DNA from: Talaromyces rugulosus
Taxonomy: Eukaryota > Ascomycota > Eurotiomycetes > Eurotiales > Trichocomaceae
Direction: 5' to 3'
NCBI RefSeq assembly: GCF_013368755.1
Contig: NC_049566.1
Coordinates: 1,240,001-1,304,000 of the forward strand
Length of the DNA stretch: 64,000 nt
The position numbers and the translations under genes are program-made. A model generated the notes under the pieces. The model did no database searches. It had not been told where the DNA came from and worked only from the letters and a program-made list of their open reading frames with translations. This document shows positions 44,050 through 55,548 of this stretch, piece after piece (position 1 is the first letter of the stretch; every line of letters starts with the position of its first letter).

Positions 44050-45869
44050 TCGCGAAACTATCGATATGTGGTCGGGAGAAATGGGTGAATGGAGAGGGAA
44101 AAAAAAATAGAGGGGGGCGCGTGTTTTGTGTTTTGAGGTCGGCGGTTTCGGTCTCCACTATATATCACACACACAACGAAGAGTCGGCCACGCCACGATG
44201 ATGACAGCAATAGAAACACAAACACAAGAATGAAGTTTCCAGGTCATGCGGCAACACAGAAACAGGGCGATGGTGCAATAATAGGCGAAGGAGCAGAAAC
44301 AGAGCCAAGTGGAGGGCAAGTCTGTCTGACTCGAGGCTGCAGGGCTGCAAGATGTGCTAATGGATATTGAAGCTGACGAAATAAGAAATGCGAGCGAGCT
44401 CCACTGTTCTTGTTGTCCTTTTCTTCGACTTTGTTTCGAGTTCTCTGCACTATTATTTCCCGCTGATCTGATGCTGAATTTTTTTTTTTCCCCCGACGGA
44501 AATTTTTCTGGTTCGGGCGGAGCGGTTCCGGAAAGGCAGCCGGGCAGCAATCCTCACTTTTTTTTTGCTGGAATAGTATCCGCAAGAGGGGGGGGAAAAA
44601 TTAAAAAATAAAATAAAAATAAAAAGGGCTAGACACGTCTGGGGAAGGAGGGGGAGAGGCGCTCGCTCCACCGGGTCTTGTTTTGTAGCTTGTGTCCGCT
44701 GTTCTGCTGTCTGTCTGTCTGGATGCTTCCTGTACAGCTCTGTATATATCTGTTGTCCGTCTGGCAAAGGAAGGACCTTCCGGATGCAGCCAACCCTCCA
44801 AGGTTGCTTCCAGGGCTGCAAGAGCCAGTCAACAATAAGGATCGCGTAATTGCGATGGAGAAGCAGAGGGCGCAGAAGACGACATCCAACCGACTATGGC
44901 ATGCCGTTGCTGCAGTTCGTCCATTGACCTGCTTTTCCTTTACGTAACCAGGAACGACCTTGGCGGTAAGGAGAGTAGAGAATCCACTTGAGGGGGGGAA
45001 AATAAAAGGGCAAATTTTATGCAATTTCGGTTAATGGGGTTTTCTTTTTGCTTTTTTTTTTATCATCAAAAACTGCTCCTTGTCTGTTCCACTCTGTTGG
45101 GGTGGTCGTTGTGTTGTGTGTGGTGTAGAGAAATAGATTCGGGTTCTCGGTCTGGGGACTGGATCTTCAAGGTTAGCTGAGCAAATAATAAAATGGCGCA
45201 ATCATGAAAAGACACACAAGAAAACGAGCCGGGTCTATAGTACACTTACTATGGCTCGTCTTTTCAGGACCGGACTCGGCGCGCTCGCCGTATAGAAAAT
45301 GCCGAGTACACATGGGAAACAGGAGAGAAGGCGTCGGCCCCATGGCCAAAATGCCGCCTGCCAGCTGCCCCTCTCCTGAGAGACCGCGGGGTAGATAGCT
45401 GATAGTGCATGTGGTGAGAGATAGTGGTATACTGATAGCGGTACGACATGGCGGGGAAGAAGGTATGTATACAAGTCATATAATCCTAAAGTCGACATAG
45501 AATAGAACATATAAACACTACAGATCAGGGGCCCTCCTCCATATGTATTTAGGGCCCTCCAAGTTGCTTTTTCCTGCCTGCCTCATCCCACGCGATAAAC
45601 ATGCCTTTATCTCGATCTTTATCTCTATCTTTATTCTCTGCCGATGCCGGCCGGGCTTATCGCCGCCGGTGACGTCGCGCACGTTATTACGTGCAAGGAG
45701 AGATAAGGCCCGCGCTAGTCCCGATTGGGATCCGCGGAGATGTTCAGACCTGCCAAGAAAGCAGCGACACAGACAGGAAGGAGCCAGCCCGGCCGGTGGG
45801 GCGGCGCCTGCCTTGTTTGTTTCTCTTGTTCTCTTGTTTCTCCAACGCTTTATTACTATGTGTATAGCA
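44050..45869. promoter_or_regulatory. 1.8 kb nmrA upstream region, asparaginase 3' side
   Basis: No credible gene. Four HGATAR sites lie within 46 bp at 45393-45398, 45400-45405, 45419-45424 and 45433-45438. More GATA words lie near 45590-45640 and 45701-45706. Poly-pyrimidine and A/T runs around 44480-44630 are just above the nmrA leader. Confidence 0.5.
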
Positions 45870-47684
45870 TCACGGCGCTGACCCCGCCATCGTCGTCCAC
45901 GACCAGTCCTCCGCCTCGTCCTGCTCGCGCTCCTTGAGCGTCTTTGCGCGCACCCCGGCCTGCGCCCACACCCCCGGTCGCTGGCGCGCCTGCATCTCGG
46001 CTACTGGCCGCTCGTCGCCGTGCAGATGCGCCCCGGACTTGCGCAGCAGCACCACGTGTTCCGACAGCCCGGCGCTGGCTGCCAGGAAGAGCGGCGTGCG
46101 CCCGGCACTGTTGCGCAGATGCACCGATGCGCCTTGCAGCAGAAAGTATCGCAGGATCTCCAGCGAGGGCGAGTGTGCCGCGATGTGCTGACTTGTTAGT
46201 ATCTCCAAAAAACTTCAACTTTGAATGAGAAGACGTACCACCGGCGTGTTGCCCGAGTAGTCGGCGTCGTTGAGAATCCAGATATTCTCCGCCTGCACCT
46301 GCTCCTTCACCTTTTCGAGATCCCCCTGCGCAATCGCATACCCCAGCGCTGTCAGGGCCGTCAGTCGCGCCGACAGCGCCCCGTCCGGATGCCGAAAGAC
46401 TGTCTGGGAGTGATTCGTGAGCTCGCCGCGATGCGATACTGCCATCTCCTTGGCCACTGATTCCGGCGTCGACTCGGGCTGCGCCAGGAGGTACGCCATC
46501 TTGGTCAGCGCTGCCTCTGTCGTCATGTCCTGTCCAGCCACAACGCCTGCTCGGAATAGCGTCATGCCGGGCGCATACACTGGGCTGACATGGCCCGAGA
46601 GACCTATGCGTTGTTAATTCCACAGCTTCACTTATAAAGTACAGGAAGGAAGGACCACAAACACTGGGTAATATTCACAATGACAATCCCGCGCTGAATC
46701 GCACTAGCCAGCACCTTGGTCATGGCATTATCTTTCCCTCCTGGCGCATTGCCCGCACCAAACGTCTCCAGCACGAGCCCTCGCAACCCATCCAGCCTCA
46801 ACACCGCATCCACCATTTCCGGCTGAATCCCCGGGAAAATGCGCAGACAGGCGACGTGGCTGGTGTCCAAGTTGGTGCGGATGCTGAAATGCTCGAGGCT
46901 GGTCGGCCGACGCACGAGATCCCAGTTGACCAGCGTGCGCATCGACGTGGTGACAGCCAGGGGCGGCGCATTGGGCGAATCAAAGGCGGCAAAGTCGCTG
47001 GCAGCCACTTTGGTCGCTCGATTCCCGCGAAACAGCTTGTAGTTGAAGTAGAGACATACTTCGGGGATCATGAAATGGCCGGCCACGACCAGGCTGCCCA
47101 GTAGATTGTCCGAGGCGTCGTTTTGTAGCTCCAGCATGGGCGCCTGTGATCCGGTCAGGATGACGGGCTTTCCCAGCTCTTGCAGCATGAAGCTCAGCGC
47201 CGAGCACGTATAAGCCAAGCTATCAGTCCCGTGCTGCAATAATTAGTGAATGAATATAATAATCAGTAGAGTAATATTTTGTTAATAAAGAACTTACCAA
47301 AACGACAAACGCATCAAACAGCGTATAGTTATTATAAACCGCCTGCGCAATCTCGGCCCACCCCTTGGAGTCAATCGAGCTACTATCCAACAACTCCTCA
47401 AACTCGAGCACTGTATATCGCACCTGCCGCTCATACAAACTGGGCGGCGTGCGCAGACTCGGATACGATTTTGTTTCCCCAGACGCATCCACGACAACCT
47501 TCATGGGCATATGCGGGCCAGCGCTCCCATCGTTGAAGCTGGGGATTTTGGCAAGGCAGGTTTCTTGAAACCCGCGCGCGGGCACAAACCCGGCGGGCGA
47601 GCGCTGCATGCAGATTGTGCCGCCGGTCATGATGATGAGGACTTGGGACTCGGGGGCCGAGCTGGAGAGGTGGTGGTTTTCCAT
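45870..47684 (-). CDS. L-asparaginase (type I-like) with C-terminal ankyrin repeats
   Basis: Exons 47298-47684, 46663-47233, 46239-46603 and 45870-46187, 546 aa; all junctions fit. The start MENHHLSSSAPESQ is followed by VLIIMTGGTICM with the first catalytic Thr. The second motif is HGTDSLAYT, formed exactly across intron 1. KPVILTGSQAPM and NITQCLSGHVSPVYAPG (across intron 2) are further asparaginase signatures. Ankyrin units follow from about residue 415 (ILNDADYSGNTPVHIAAHSPSLEILRYFLLQGASVHLRNSAGRTPLFLAA). This layout matches the 60 kDa lysophospholipase/ASPG class. With no signal peptide, it should be cytosolic, hydrolysing asparagine to aspartate and ammonium. CGATAA and CTATCA lie 62-82 bp above the ATG, hinting at GATA control. 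Confidence 0.9.
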
Positions 47685-49339
47685 TTTTTTTTGTGTATCA
47701 AATTCAACCAGAATTAAAACTTGCGTGGTCAAATGCCATGATACGCGATAAGTTGTACAACTATCAGGTCAGTGAGAGTAGTCGGAATGGAGGTGAGAAA
47801 GTTGACGTTTTTCGGAGCCCCACAAATAGGGAATTTGCGTCTCGTAACGGGAATCCACTATGTTGCCTGGCTAAGATGTGTTTGGATTTTAGCATTTTAT
47901 ATTCAGACAGAAATATAATAGTCATCATTGAATCAACAATGTCAGTCAGATATTCCCGATTAGACTAGCGTGGTTGGCCTACTCCAAGAGATCTATGGTT
48001 AAATATTAATATCATCACGATCGATAATCTAGTCATGCTTGACTGCTGCATGTAATTAAGGACATGAAATGTTAAATGTCACCCCATCAGCAATATATTA
48101 ATAACAATCACCCCTAACCCTAAGAGGAAGGCCACCCTGGTGTATACACTCGGGCTATTAGTAGTATCTCGCGTTTACACAACGCTAGCAATTTCCTAGC
48201 AGTTTCAGAAACAGCCCCAGCCAATAAACACAGCAACACGGCGTCAACCTGCAACGCCGAAGCCAGCACTAGAGGCTTGAGATGATATTATCAGCTCGGC
48301 AGATCCATGTAACTTGGCTGACAAAGTGTAACCGTGCAAAGTCAGCTCATACCTACATGGTAGTACAATCAATATAAACAAATAAATACGTAGACAAGAA
48401 TGCGACATCGACATCGTACAGGATTCCATTCCGATCTACTTGGTACTGACTGCGTGGCAAAAAGGAGCTTGTTGTGATTGGCCGAATGGGCGGGCAGATC
48501 GACCACTCGCAGTAGAGAGTTAATAAGAGACTAGCCAATCAGTAGATGGAATACTGCATGGCTGCATGCCGATTGGCCGAGGACCGGCCGTGTCCCTTGC
48601 TCGCGGCCCCACGGGCCCCACCCGTGCCCCTGGGTCTCATTCCGCCCGGGGCCAATCAGCGTGCGGAATGAGTCCGTATACTCTTTACTACTATTTCCTA
48701 TTATTTTCTATTATTCTGTCCCTGCAGAATCTGTCTGGAATACATGTAGAATATGTATGTAGAATAATGGATTATATATATATATATATATGTATATAAA
48801 TAAATAAACAATAAATATATTTGTTGATATCATAGCCAGGGATGCCGTACTATCATTGTCCACCATCGGACTATATCATGTATACAAACAACTTCCTGAT
48901 TGGGCACCGCCAGATCGCGCCGCCGTCTCATGTGCCAAGCCCGCCAACATTCTCGCCGCCGCCCTTCTTTCCCTTCTTCCTCCCCTTCATCTCCTTCTTA
49001 TGCCCTTTGCTTCCGCTTGTTTACCTTCTTCGCTTCTCTTCTTTCGACATTCGTCTTTGCCTGTTCGCCAAACCCCTTCGAGGTTGACCTCGATATTCAC
49101 TCCTTCAACCCCCTCACTCGTTTGAATCTGCCGCCTGGAAGTGACAGCCGTTCTCTTCTCATCACCCTCGCTCGCTGAATTGACTTGACTCGCAAGACCG
49201 AGCCTCTGTCATTCTTTACTACGAGTCTGTGACTTGTCTGCCATATGCAACTATACAGACTGGATCTGTTCTGACTCGACATATCTTACTCGTCTGAACT
49301 CGCCATTTAGAAACAAACACCTCTTGTTTCGTTTCAACA
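47685..49339. promoter_or_regulatory. 1.65 kb divergent region between asparaginase and the DUF1996 gene
   Basis: GATA words lie at 47746-47751 and 47761-47766. CCCTAACCCTAA (two telomere-type units) lies at 48112-48123. A TA dinucleotide run lies at 48773-48792. CT-rich 48950-49330 is probably the DUF1996 leader. No gene seen. Confidence 0.45.
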
Positions 49340-50997
49340 ATGACCCGTGTCTTGGCTACTTCGTTGGCCATCGCGGTCGCCTTTGTCTCCCTCGCCGATG
49401 CCGCCTCCAACAACTTCTGGCGTCTGCCATGCATGAGCCGCTCTGGCGCTGCTCGCATGGATCCTCTCATGGCTCCCGGCAAGACGAGCGACCATCTGCA
49501 CACCATCTTTGGCTCTGGAGGTATTGTCTGCTGCAACAAAGCCCCGGCTGTTAGTTACTGACAGTATACTATATAGGCTTCTCCGAAAGCGTCACGCAGG
49601 CCGACCTGCTGGACTCTGACTGCACCTCGTGCGAGGTCACACAGGACAGATCCGCCTACTGGACTCCGCCGCTCATGTTCAAATACCCCAACGGCTCGAC
49701 CGTCATGGTCAACCAGGACGGCGGCATGTTGGCCTATTACTTTGTTTATGGCGAGGACCCCAAGCCTTTCCCCGAGGGCTTCCGCATGATGGCCGGCAAC
49801 CAGTTTCTGCGCAACTTTACTGGCCCTGTGCCCGACCCTGCTAAATCAGACTGGACTGCTGATGAGCAGACCCAGTTCTCGCTGTCGCAAAAGGCCCTTG
49901 GCTTCAACTGTTTGCACTACAATACCACCGACGAGGGCTCGCTGCAGCGCCATTACCTGCCTGAAAAATCCTTCCTGGACGAAAACTGCTGGGACGGTCT
50001 CCGCCTGGAGCTCATGTTTCCGTCGTGCTGGAATGGCAAGGATGTGGACAGCACTGATCACAAGTCGCACATGGCCTACCCCAATCTCGTCAATGACGGT
50101 ACTTGCCCGGATGGATTTGAAACTCGCCTGGTCAGTCTCTTTTTTGAAACAAAATACGACACCCAGGATTTCGCCGGCGTCGACGGCGAGTTTATCTTTT
50201 CGATGGGAGACCCTACGGGCTACGGATACCACGGCGATTTCATCCAGGGCTGGCAAACTGGTTTCCTCGAACAGGCCATGTCTGGATGCACCAATCCTTC
50301 TGGCCAGGTACAAGACTGCCCGTTGTTTAACACGCAAAGCAATGAAGAAGCTGCGTCCTGCCAATTCCCTGTCCCGTCGGCCCTCAAAGAGGAAAACCCG
50401 CTTTTCAATCTGCACGGTTTGCTTGGTGATGTGCCCATTCAACTCGGCCCTGCGCAGGCGACGCTTTACGGAGAGGCAGCCTCGGCGCTGGCGACTGGTC
50501 TGGGTATCATCGCTACATCGGTTGCCGACGCCGTCTCGTCTATCCTGCCAGCTGCGCCTAACCCACCTGTTGAGGCTCACCCAACAACTACAGCCCCGCC
50601 AGTAGTCTCTGCCAAACAAAACGCCAATGTCGCTCAGGCCGCGCCGACCACGACCACGACATCTGCGCCGCCTCCGCCTCCTCCCGCTCCTACTACTATC
50701 ATCACCACAACCTCCCCGGTCCAGCCTGTTCCCACCACAATCGAGAAAGCCGTCGAGTTCGACATCGTCTATATCGACCAAGAGGTGGTTGTCCAGCTGG
50801 GCGACAATGGCGTCCCGCTCACCACTCTTGCACCCGTCGACCGTACTGTCAGCACGCTGACAACCTCATCCACGACGACTATCACCGAGCTGGTCACCCC
50901 TACCGCGGCTGCAGCGAAGCGAGACCAGCTGCCAGGACACATCCGCCCTCCTTTCCATCGCCATAGTCACCATCGCCGTCACGGTGCGCGACACTAG
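49340..50997 (+). CDS. Secreted DUF1996-domain protein with His-rich C-terminus
   Basis: Exons 49340-49520 and 49577-50997 (56 nt intron), 533 aa. The signal peptide is MTRVLATSLAIAVAFVSLADA. The DUF1996 domain (about 22-300) has MSRSGAARMDPLMAPGKTSDHLHTIFG, DCTSCEVTQDRSAYWTPPLMF, FPSCWNGKDVDSTDHKSHMAYP and GYGYHGDFIQGW, with many paired Cys. Next come a Thr/Pro/Ala-rich stretch (O-glycosylation type), a short beta-like segment, and an AKR dibasic site followed by a tail with about eight His in 25 residues (PGHIRPPFHRHSHHRRHGARH). DUF1996 proteins are secreted or wall-associated and have no known reaction. The tail could bind metals. Confidence 0.88.
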
Positions 50998-51568
50998 ACA
51001 CTAGCGGATGTGTGGTTGTTGTGAAGTTTAACATCTTCGAGACATTTGACACTGTTTCTTCTTTTCTTCTCTTCGGATCGCGGAGGCTTCATGTACCTAG
51101 TTGTTTAACAATTGACTGATACCCTTGTTATCTGTCGCTGTACAAAGGTAGTTGTTGTATAAAGTAATAGCAGTAGTAATGGTAGTAACTAGTCCCGTAG
51201 TTGTCTAGCGGAGTCTCGGCAGAGGAATTTCCCAAAAAGGAAGGTGGGTTGTTCTCTTTGCGCGATATTAATACTATTGCGTCTTCCTGTCTGCGCGGGG
51301 TAATTTTGCTACCTTGCTAACTCATTATGAGTCAGTCACCCCGCGCGGCTTAGCTGTTGAAGCTTGAAACAGTCTGCAACGACATGAACATTAATATTAA
51401 TAATTGCGCCATTGCTGTTGTTATGGAGGGGCTAAACTAATTGGCTTTGCTCGGCCCTGCACGTTTAAAACATCCCTGTCCCGGTTAAAATATCCCTGCC
51501 CCTCAAACACACTTCTTCCATCTTGGCCAACCTTGAATAATCAACCATATTCATTCATTCATTTAATC

Positions 51569-51600
<32 letters not shown>

Positions 51601-51607
51601 CTTCGCC
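50998..51607. promoter_or_regulatory. DUF1996 3' region and AKR promoter
   Basis: 610 bp. A TCAA tetranucleotide run occupies 51571-51600, ending 7 bp before the AKR start. No gene seen. Confidence 0.45.
51570..51600. repeat. (TCAA)n microsatellite in the AKR 5' leader
   Basis: About seven and a half copies of TCAA directly precede CTTCGCCATGG at the start codon, extending a looser ATTC/ATTT array from 51550. Confidence 0.85.
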
Positions 51608-52767
51608 ATGGCTGAAAACCTCCCTCCAATGCAATACCGCTTCCTCGGGCGAACCGGGCTCAAGGTCTCGGCCATTTCGCTGGGCGGATGGCTCACGTAC
51701 GGCGGCCATGTTGATGATGGTAATTACTGACCAGATAGTAGTAGTGGTAGTAGCTAACTTGCGAGCAGAAAAAACATACTCGTGCATGAAGGCCGCCTAC
51801 GACGTTGGCGTCAATTTCTTCGACACCGCCGAGGGATATGAAGGAGGCAAGTCGGAGATCATCATGGGCCAGGCTATCAAAAAGTTTGGCTGGAAGCAGC
51901 AGGACCTGGTCATTTCGACAAAGGTATCTTTTCCTTTTTTTATAAAAGTCTGGTTGTATAAGCTAAACAAGTCAGATCTATCACGGCCAAGCAAATGCCG
52001 CCAACCCCGCCAACCCGCTCAACAACAAAGGCCTCTCGCGCAAACACGTTATCGAAGGCTTGGATCTGTCCCTGAAGCGCCTGGACCTGCCCTATGTCGA
52101 CATTGTCTACGCCCACCGCCCGGACCGTCAGACGCCCATTGAAGAGGTTGTGCGCGCGTTCAACCACGTTATCAACCAGGGCAAGGCATTCTACTGGGGC
52201 ACCTCTGAATGGTCCGCCAGCGAGATTGCATCTGCCTGGCGCGTCGCCGACAAACTGGGTCTCATCGGCCCCGTTGTCGAGCAGCCACAGTACAACCTCC
52301 TAGCGCGCGAGCGTGTCGAGGCCGAGTACCGTTGGCTATACGCCGAGCACGGTCTGGGTTTAACCGTCTTCTCGCCGCTGAAACAGGGGATCCTGACGGG
52401 CAAGTACAACGATGTCGCCGCGCCGCCTCCGGGGTCGCGACTCGCCGAGGGCGATGGCCGCAGCGCTTTCATTACAAACTTCGCAAAGACCTTTGGCGAC
52501 GAGACATGGAAGGCGAACCTGGCTGTTGTCGCGCGCCTGAAGCCTATTGCCGAGGAGCTGGGTGCCACTCTCGCCCAGTTGGCGCTTGCGTGGGCGCTCA
52601 AGAATCCGAATGTCTCGTCGCTTATCACGGGTGCCTCGCGTCCGGAGCAGGTGTTTGAGAATGTCAAGGCGCTTGCCGTGGTTGATAAGCTGACGCCGGA
52701 GATTTTGGCAAAGATTGAAGAGGCTGCCCAGAACGCGCCTGAAGCGCAGCCGCTGCGTTTTGTATAG
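51608..52767 (+). CDS. Aldo-keto reductase, voltage-gated potassium channel beta-subunit type
   Basis: Exons 51608-51719, 51769-51923 and 51976-52767, 352 aa. The TIM barrel begins [21 protein letters not shown]. Catalytic Asp and Tyr lie in [16 protein letters not shown]. The third residue of the tetrad should be the Lys of VISTK, just before intron 2. His is likely in YAHRPD. NADPH contacts are [14 protein letters not shown] and [13 protein letters not shown]. The [13 protein letters not shown] segment and overall length fit the Kv-beta (AKR6)/YakC-like group. There is no targeting signal, so it is cytosolic. The substrate is unknown. Its stop lies 58 bp from that of the convergent oxygenase. 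Confidence 0.92.
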
Positions 52768-52826
52768 ATTCGTTACAGTACAGTATATATGATTCCCATA
52801 TATAGTAAAATGTAAATAGCATACAA

Positions 52827-53958
52827 CTAGTCGTTGATATACTTTTCGTACACATCTGCATAAAACTTCCTGCCCACGTCTCGATGCGACCGGATCTTGG
52901 TACGCAGCTGCGACTCGCCCCAGGTATTGTATTTGCCTTTTAAAAACGGCGAGTCAATATCTTCTTCCAGACTCCTCCTCTGTCGTCGCGGCTGAAAATA
53001 TTCCTTCAGTGTGTCCACAGCTTCCTGTTTTGTCAAATCCCCTCTAACCCCCTGAAAAAACGGAATACTAAATCTCTCGTCCTGGCCCGAGAGTACTCGA
53101 TGGATAGTCGCCTTGCACACCCCATTGGTGACGACTTCAAACGCTTGTCCGATATTCACGACAAATGTGCCCGGCACGTTTGGCACGTCGATCCACTGGC
53201 CCTCGCGATTGAGCGCTTGTAGTCCCTTGATATGGGGCGGTGATGCCTGGAGGAGAAACGTCCACCAGCCAGAGGAGTCTTTGTGCGGACCGACACCTTG
53301 CCTGCTGTCATCAGATAAGGAAGATGAAGATACAGCAGGATAATGCACGAGTTTGAGTCGGTGCTGCTCTGACAAAAACGGGAAAAACATTTCTGGCAAA
53401 GGAAGCCCCAACGCCTCGGCGACAAGACGCAGAAACCGCTCGCCCAGCTGTGTCAGTTCGCGGATGTAGCGCTCGACAATAGGGCGGAGACTGGGGTATT
53501 CGGCTGGCCACTTTTTTTTTTTTTTTTTTTCCAACTATTTAATATCATCGATTCATCCAGAGTTGAAAATGAAGGGGAAATACCTGGTTCGGCCCCTTTA
53601 ATCGCTCATACAAAGCCATTCCATTCTCCGCACTCCATGTCTGCGGTAACTCGGTTGCGTATTCGACTTGTTCGCGGCAATCGAGTTTGCCGGCTGTTGT
53701 TTCGGCGCCGACGCTGCTGTATCCCAAGAAATGGGGGGAGTGGTGTAGTGCGATGGCTTCTTTGGCGGTATCGGTTAGAGAAAAAAGATGGGGAAGGGCA
53801 TTGACGAGGTCGGTGATTGCGTCGGCAGGGACCCCGTGGTTGTGTATGTATAAGAAGCCGACTGAGGTTAATGCGTGGTGGAGTTGGGAGAGTTGGTGTT
53901 GTTTGTTGGTGGTGGGGGACAGGTCGATACTGGGGATGGAGGTGAACGAGGTCGACAT
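52827..53958 (-). CDS. 2-oxoglutarate/Fe(II) dioxygenase, isopenicillin-N-synthase fold
   Basis: Exons 53584-53958 and 52827-53510, 352 aa. The DIOX_N region has IPSIDLSP and SVGFLYIHNHGVP. The catalytic jelly roll has GPHKDSSGWWTFLLQ (first His and Asp of the facial triad), WIDVPNVPGTFVVNIGQAFEVVTNG, TIHRVLS (distal His) and ERFSIPFF (Arg-x-Ser binding 2-oxoglutarate). The triad is complete, so the enzyme should be active. The acceptor of its only intron follows a run of 21 A instead of pyrimidines. Homologues act in secondary metabolism or small-molecule oxidation. No synthase backbone gene is nearby. Confidence 0.88.
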
Positions 53959-54035
53959 GTTTCTATGTTGAATACAAGTAGATGTTTGTCAATGTTGTCA
54001 AGAATTAAATTATTGTAGAAATAACCATCAGAGAA

Positions 54036-54333
54036 TCACGTCATCCATGCAGAACCCCGCAAGCTAACCAAGATTACATGTACTCTAATACTATTTTTGG
54101 AGTGCAAAAGAATCGTTCGATGCTCGCTTACACGCCTTACTATATTCGTAGTTGAAGATCCCACATAGATCATTTCTCTGGGAGTTCCTTTGGCTAACGC
54201 TGTAAACACAATGATGTAGAATGTTCTTGCAGAATGTTTCAATCTTTGGAAGATCAAGTAAATCCTGGTATGACCAGGGTTTTTCCAAGATAACCTGGAC
54301 TTGTTCCGGTGTTGCGGTCAGAAACTCATGCAT
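54036..54333 (-). pseudogene. Frame-broken GIY-YIG-like domain remnant
   Basis: Read on the minus strand from 54333, one frame gives MHEFLTATPEQVQVILEKPW then SYQDLLDLPKI. Within about 30 nt the sense moves to another frame, which continues RTFYIIVFTALAKGTPREMIYVGSSTTN then IVRRVSEHR. FYIIVF and IYVGSS stand where a GIY-YIG pair is expected, followed by an Arg and a His. The block resembles the small GIY-YIG-type proteins found in many ascomycetes. The frame change and the lack of a downstream catalytic Glu region indicate a dead copy. An alternative is a missed intron. Confidence 0.45.
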
Positions 54334-55548
54334 CCATGGATATGTTCAGTATCGAAAGTACGGAAAGTATGAGCAGATTGATGACAATGTTTGCCGGATC
54401 ATAATGTTAGAAAACACTTGTCCCAGACGACAGCCGGCCACGTCCGCGTCAATGTCCTTTGGTAATTCATTTTTTTTTTGACTGCTTCACGGGAGTATGC
54501 TTGCTTCATAGTGGAGATTGAAGATTCTCAGCATGTTAGCTGCCAACCAAAAAAGCCTTTCGACAAAATATGATCCAGCTGAATAGACTCGAAGACTCGG
54601 TGGACTTGGTAGAATCGATGGACTTGGTGTCACTGGGTAGCAGATGAATTTCGGTGGGCATGGCTAATACGTCGAGGCTCATTTTATGAGATATGATTTT
54701 GAGGTTGAGGTGAAAATTCATTCTTGCGTGCAAAACAACCATGGAGGTTCCTGGGGTGAGAGATGTTGCCTGTCATAATAGAAACACCCAAGCCAGAACG
54801 TATTCCACATAATAAAGGCATGGGCTGTGAAGATACCCTTTTGATGCCATCTAGCTCAGCTCTGATGGCTGAGACGTGAATAAAGGTTGTTAGCATATTT
54901 GTAGCTATATACAATCCATAATTCAAGCCGCATTGAGTATCAAAATCATACTCAGATGCTATTTTCTCCGAAATCGAGTTTTCATGGTTTGGTGGAAGCT
55001 GAATTTGAAACTATTCCATGATAAAGGCGGCTTGTCGACGTGTTGACGGATTCCAACCCTTCCACGGTTAAGGCCGCCATGTCCTCTCTAGCCTTAATTG
55101 TGTCCTTTACGGCCTTCACCTGGTCCTTGAACATCGGCCATTGTAGATTCGTTGTTGTGCCACGTCTTGACAGGAGCGCCTAAGTTCCCGCTGAAGAAAA
55201 GATGCGTGCATCCTCGGATGCTGGGGAGAGCAAGTAAATACAAAAAACCGTGAGTACAGTGATATGACTGTTTCATCAGTAGGCATAGAGATAGTAAAAG
55301 ATGTATATAGACTCGAAAATTTCGAGTCCTCCGTACATCCATTGAGGAGCTTTGTCTTCAACGCAGGCGACATTTCAGCTAATGTCATTGCTGGAAGGTC
55401 CCAAGTATAGAGAGGCTTTGGAAAAGCCAGCCAACGAAACTCAAAGTATCCAGACTCTTATAATGAATACTTCTGCCTGGTCCCCATGGCTGCGAGAAAC
55501 CTGTAAGCAAAGATCTTTGATACGAAGCAGAGTTACTTGGAGCAATTG

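Noticed and set aside
43372..44088. 238-codon frame opposite nmrA
   Set aside because: Antisense shadow of the nmrA exon, with no domain and no splice logic.
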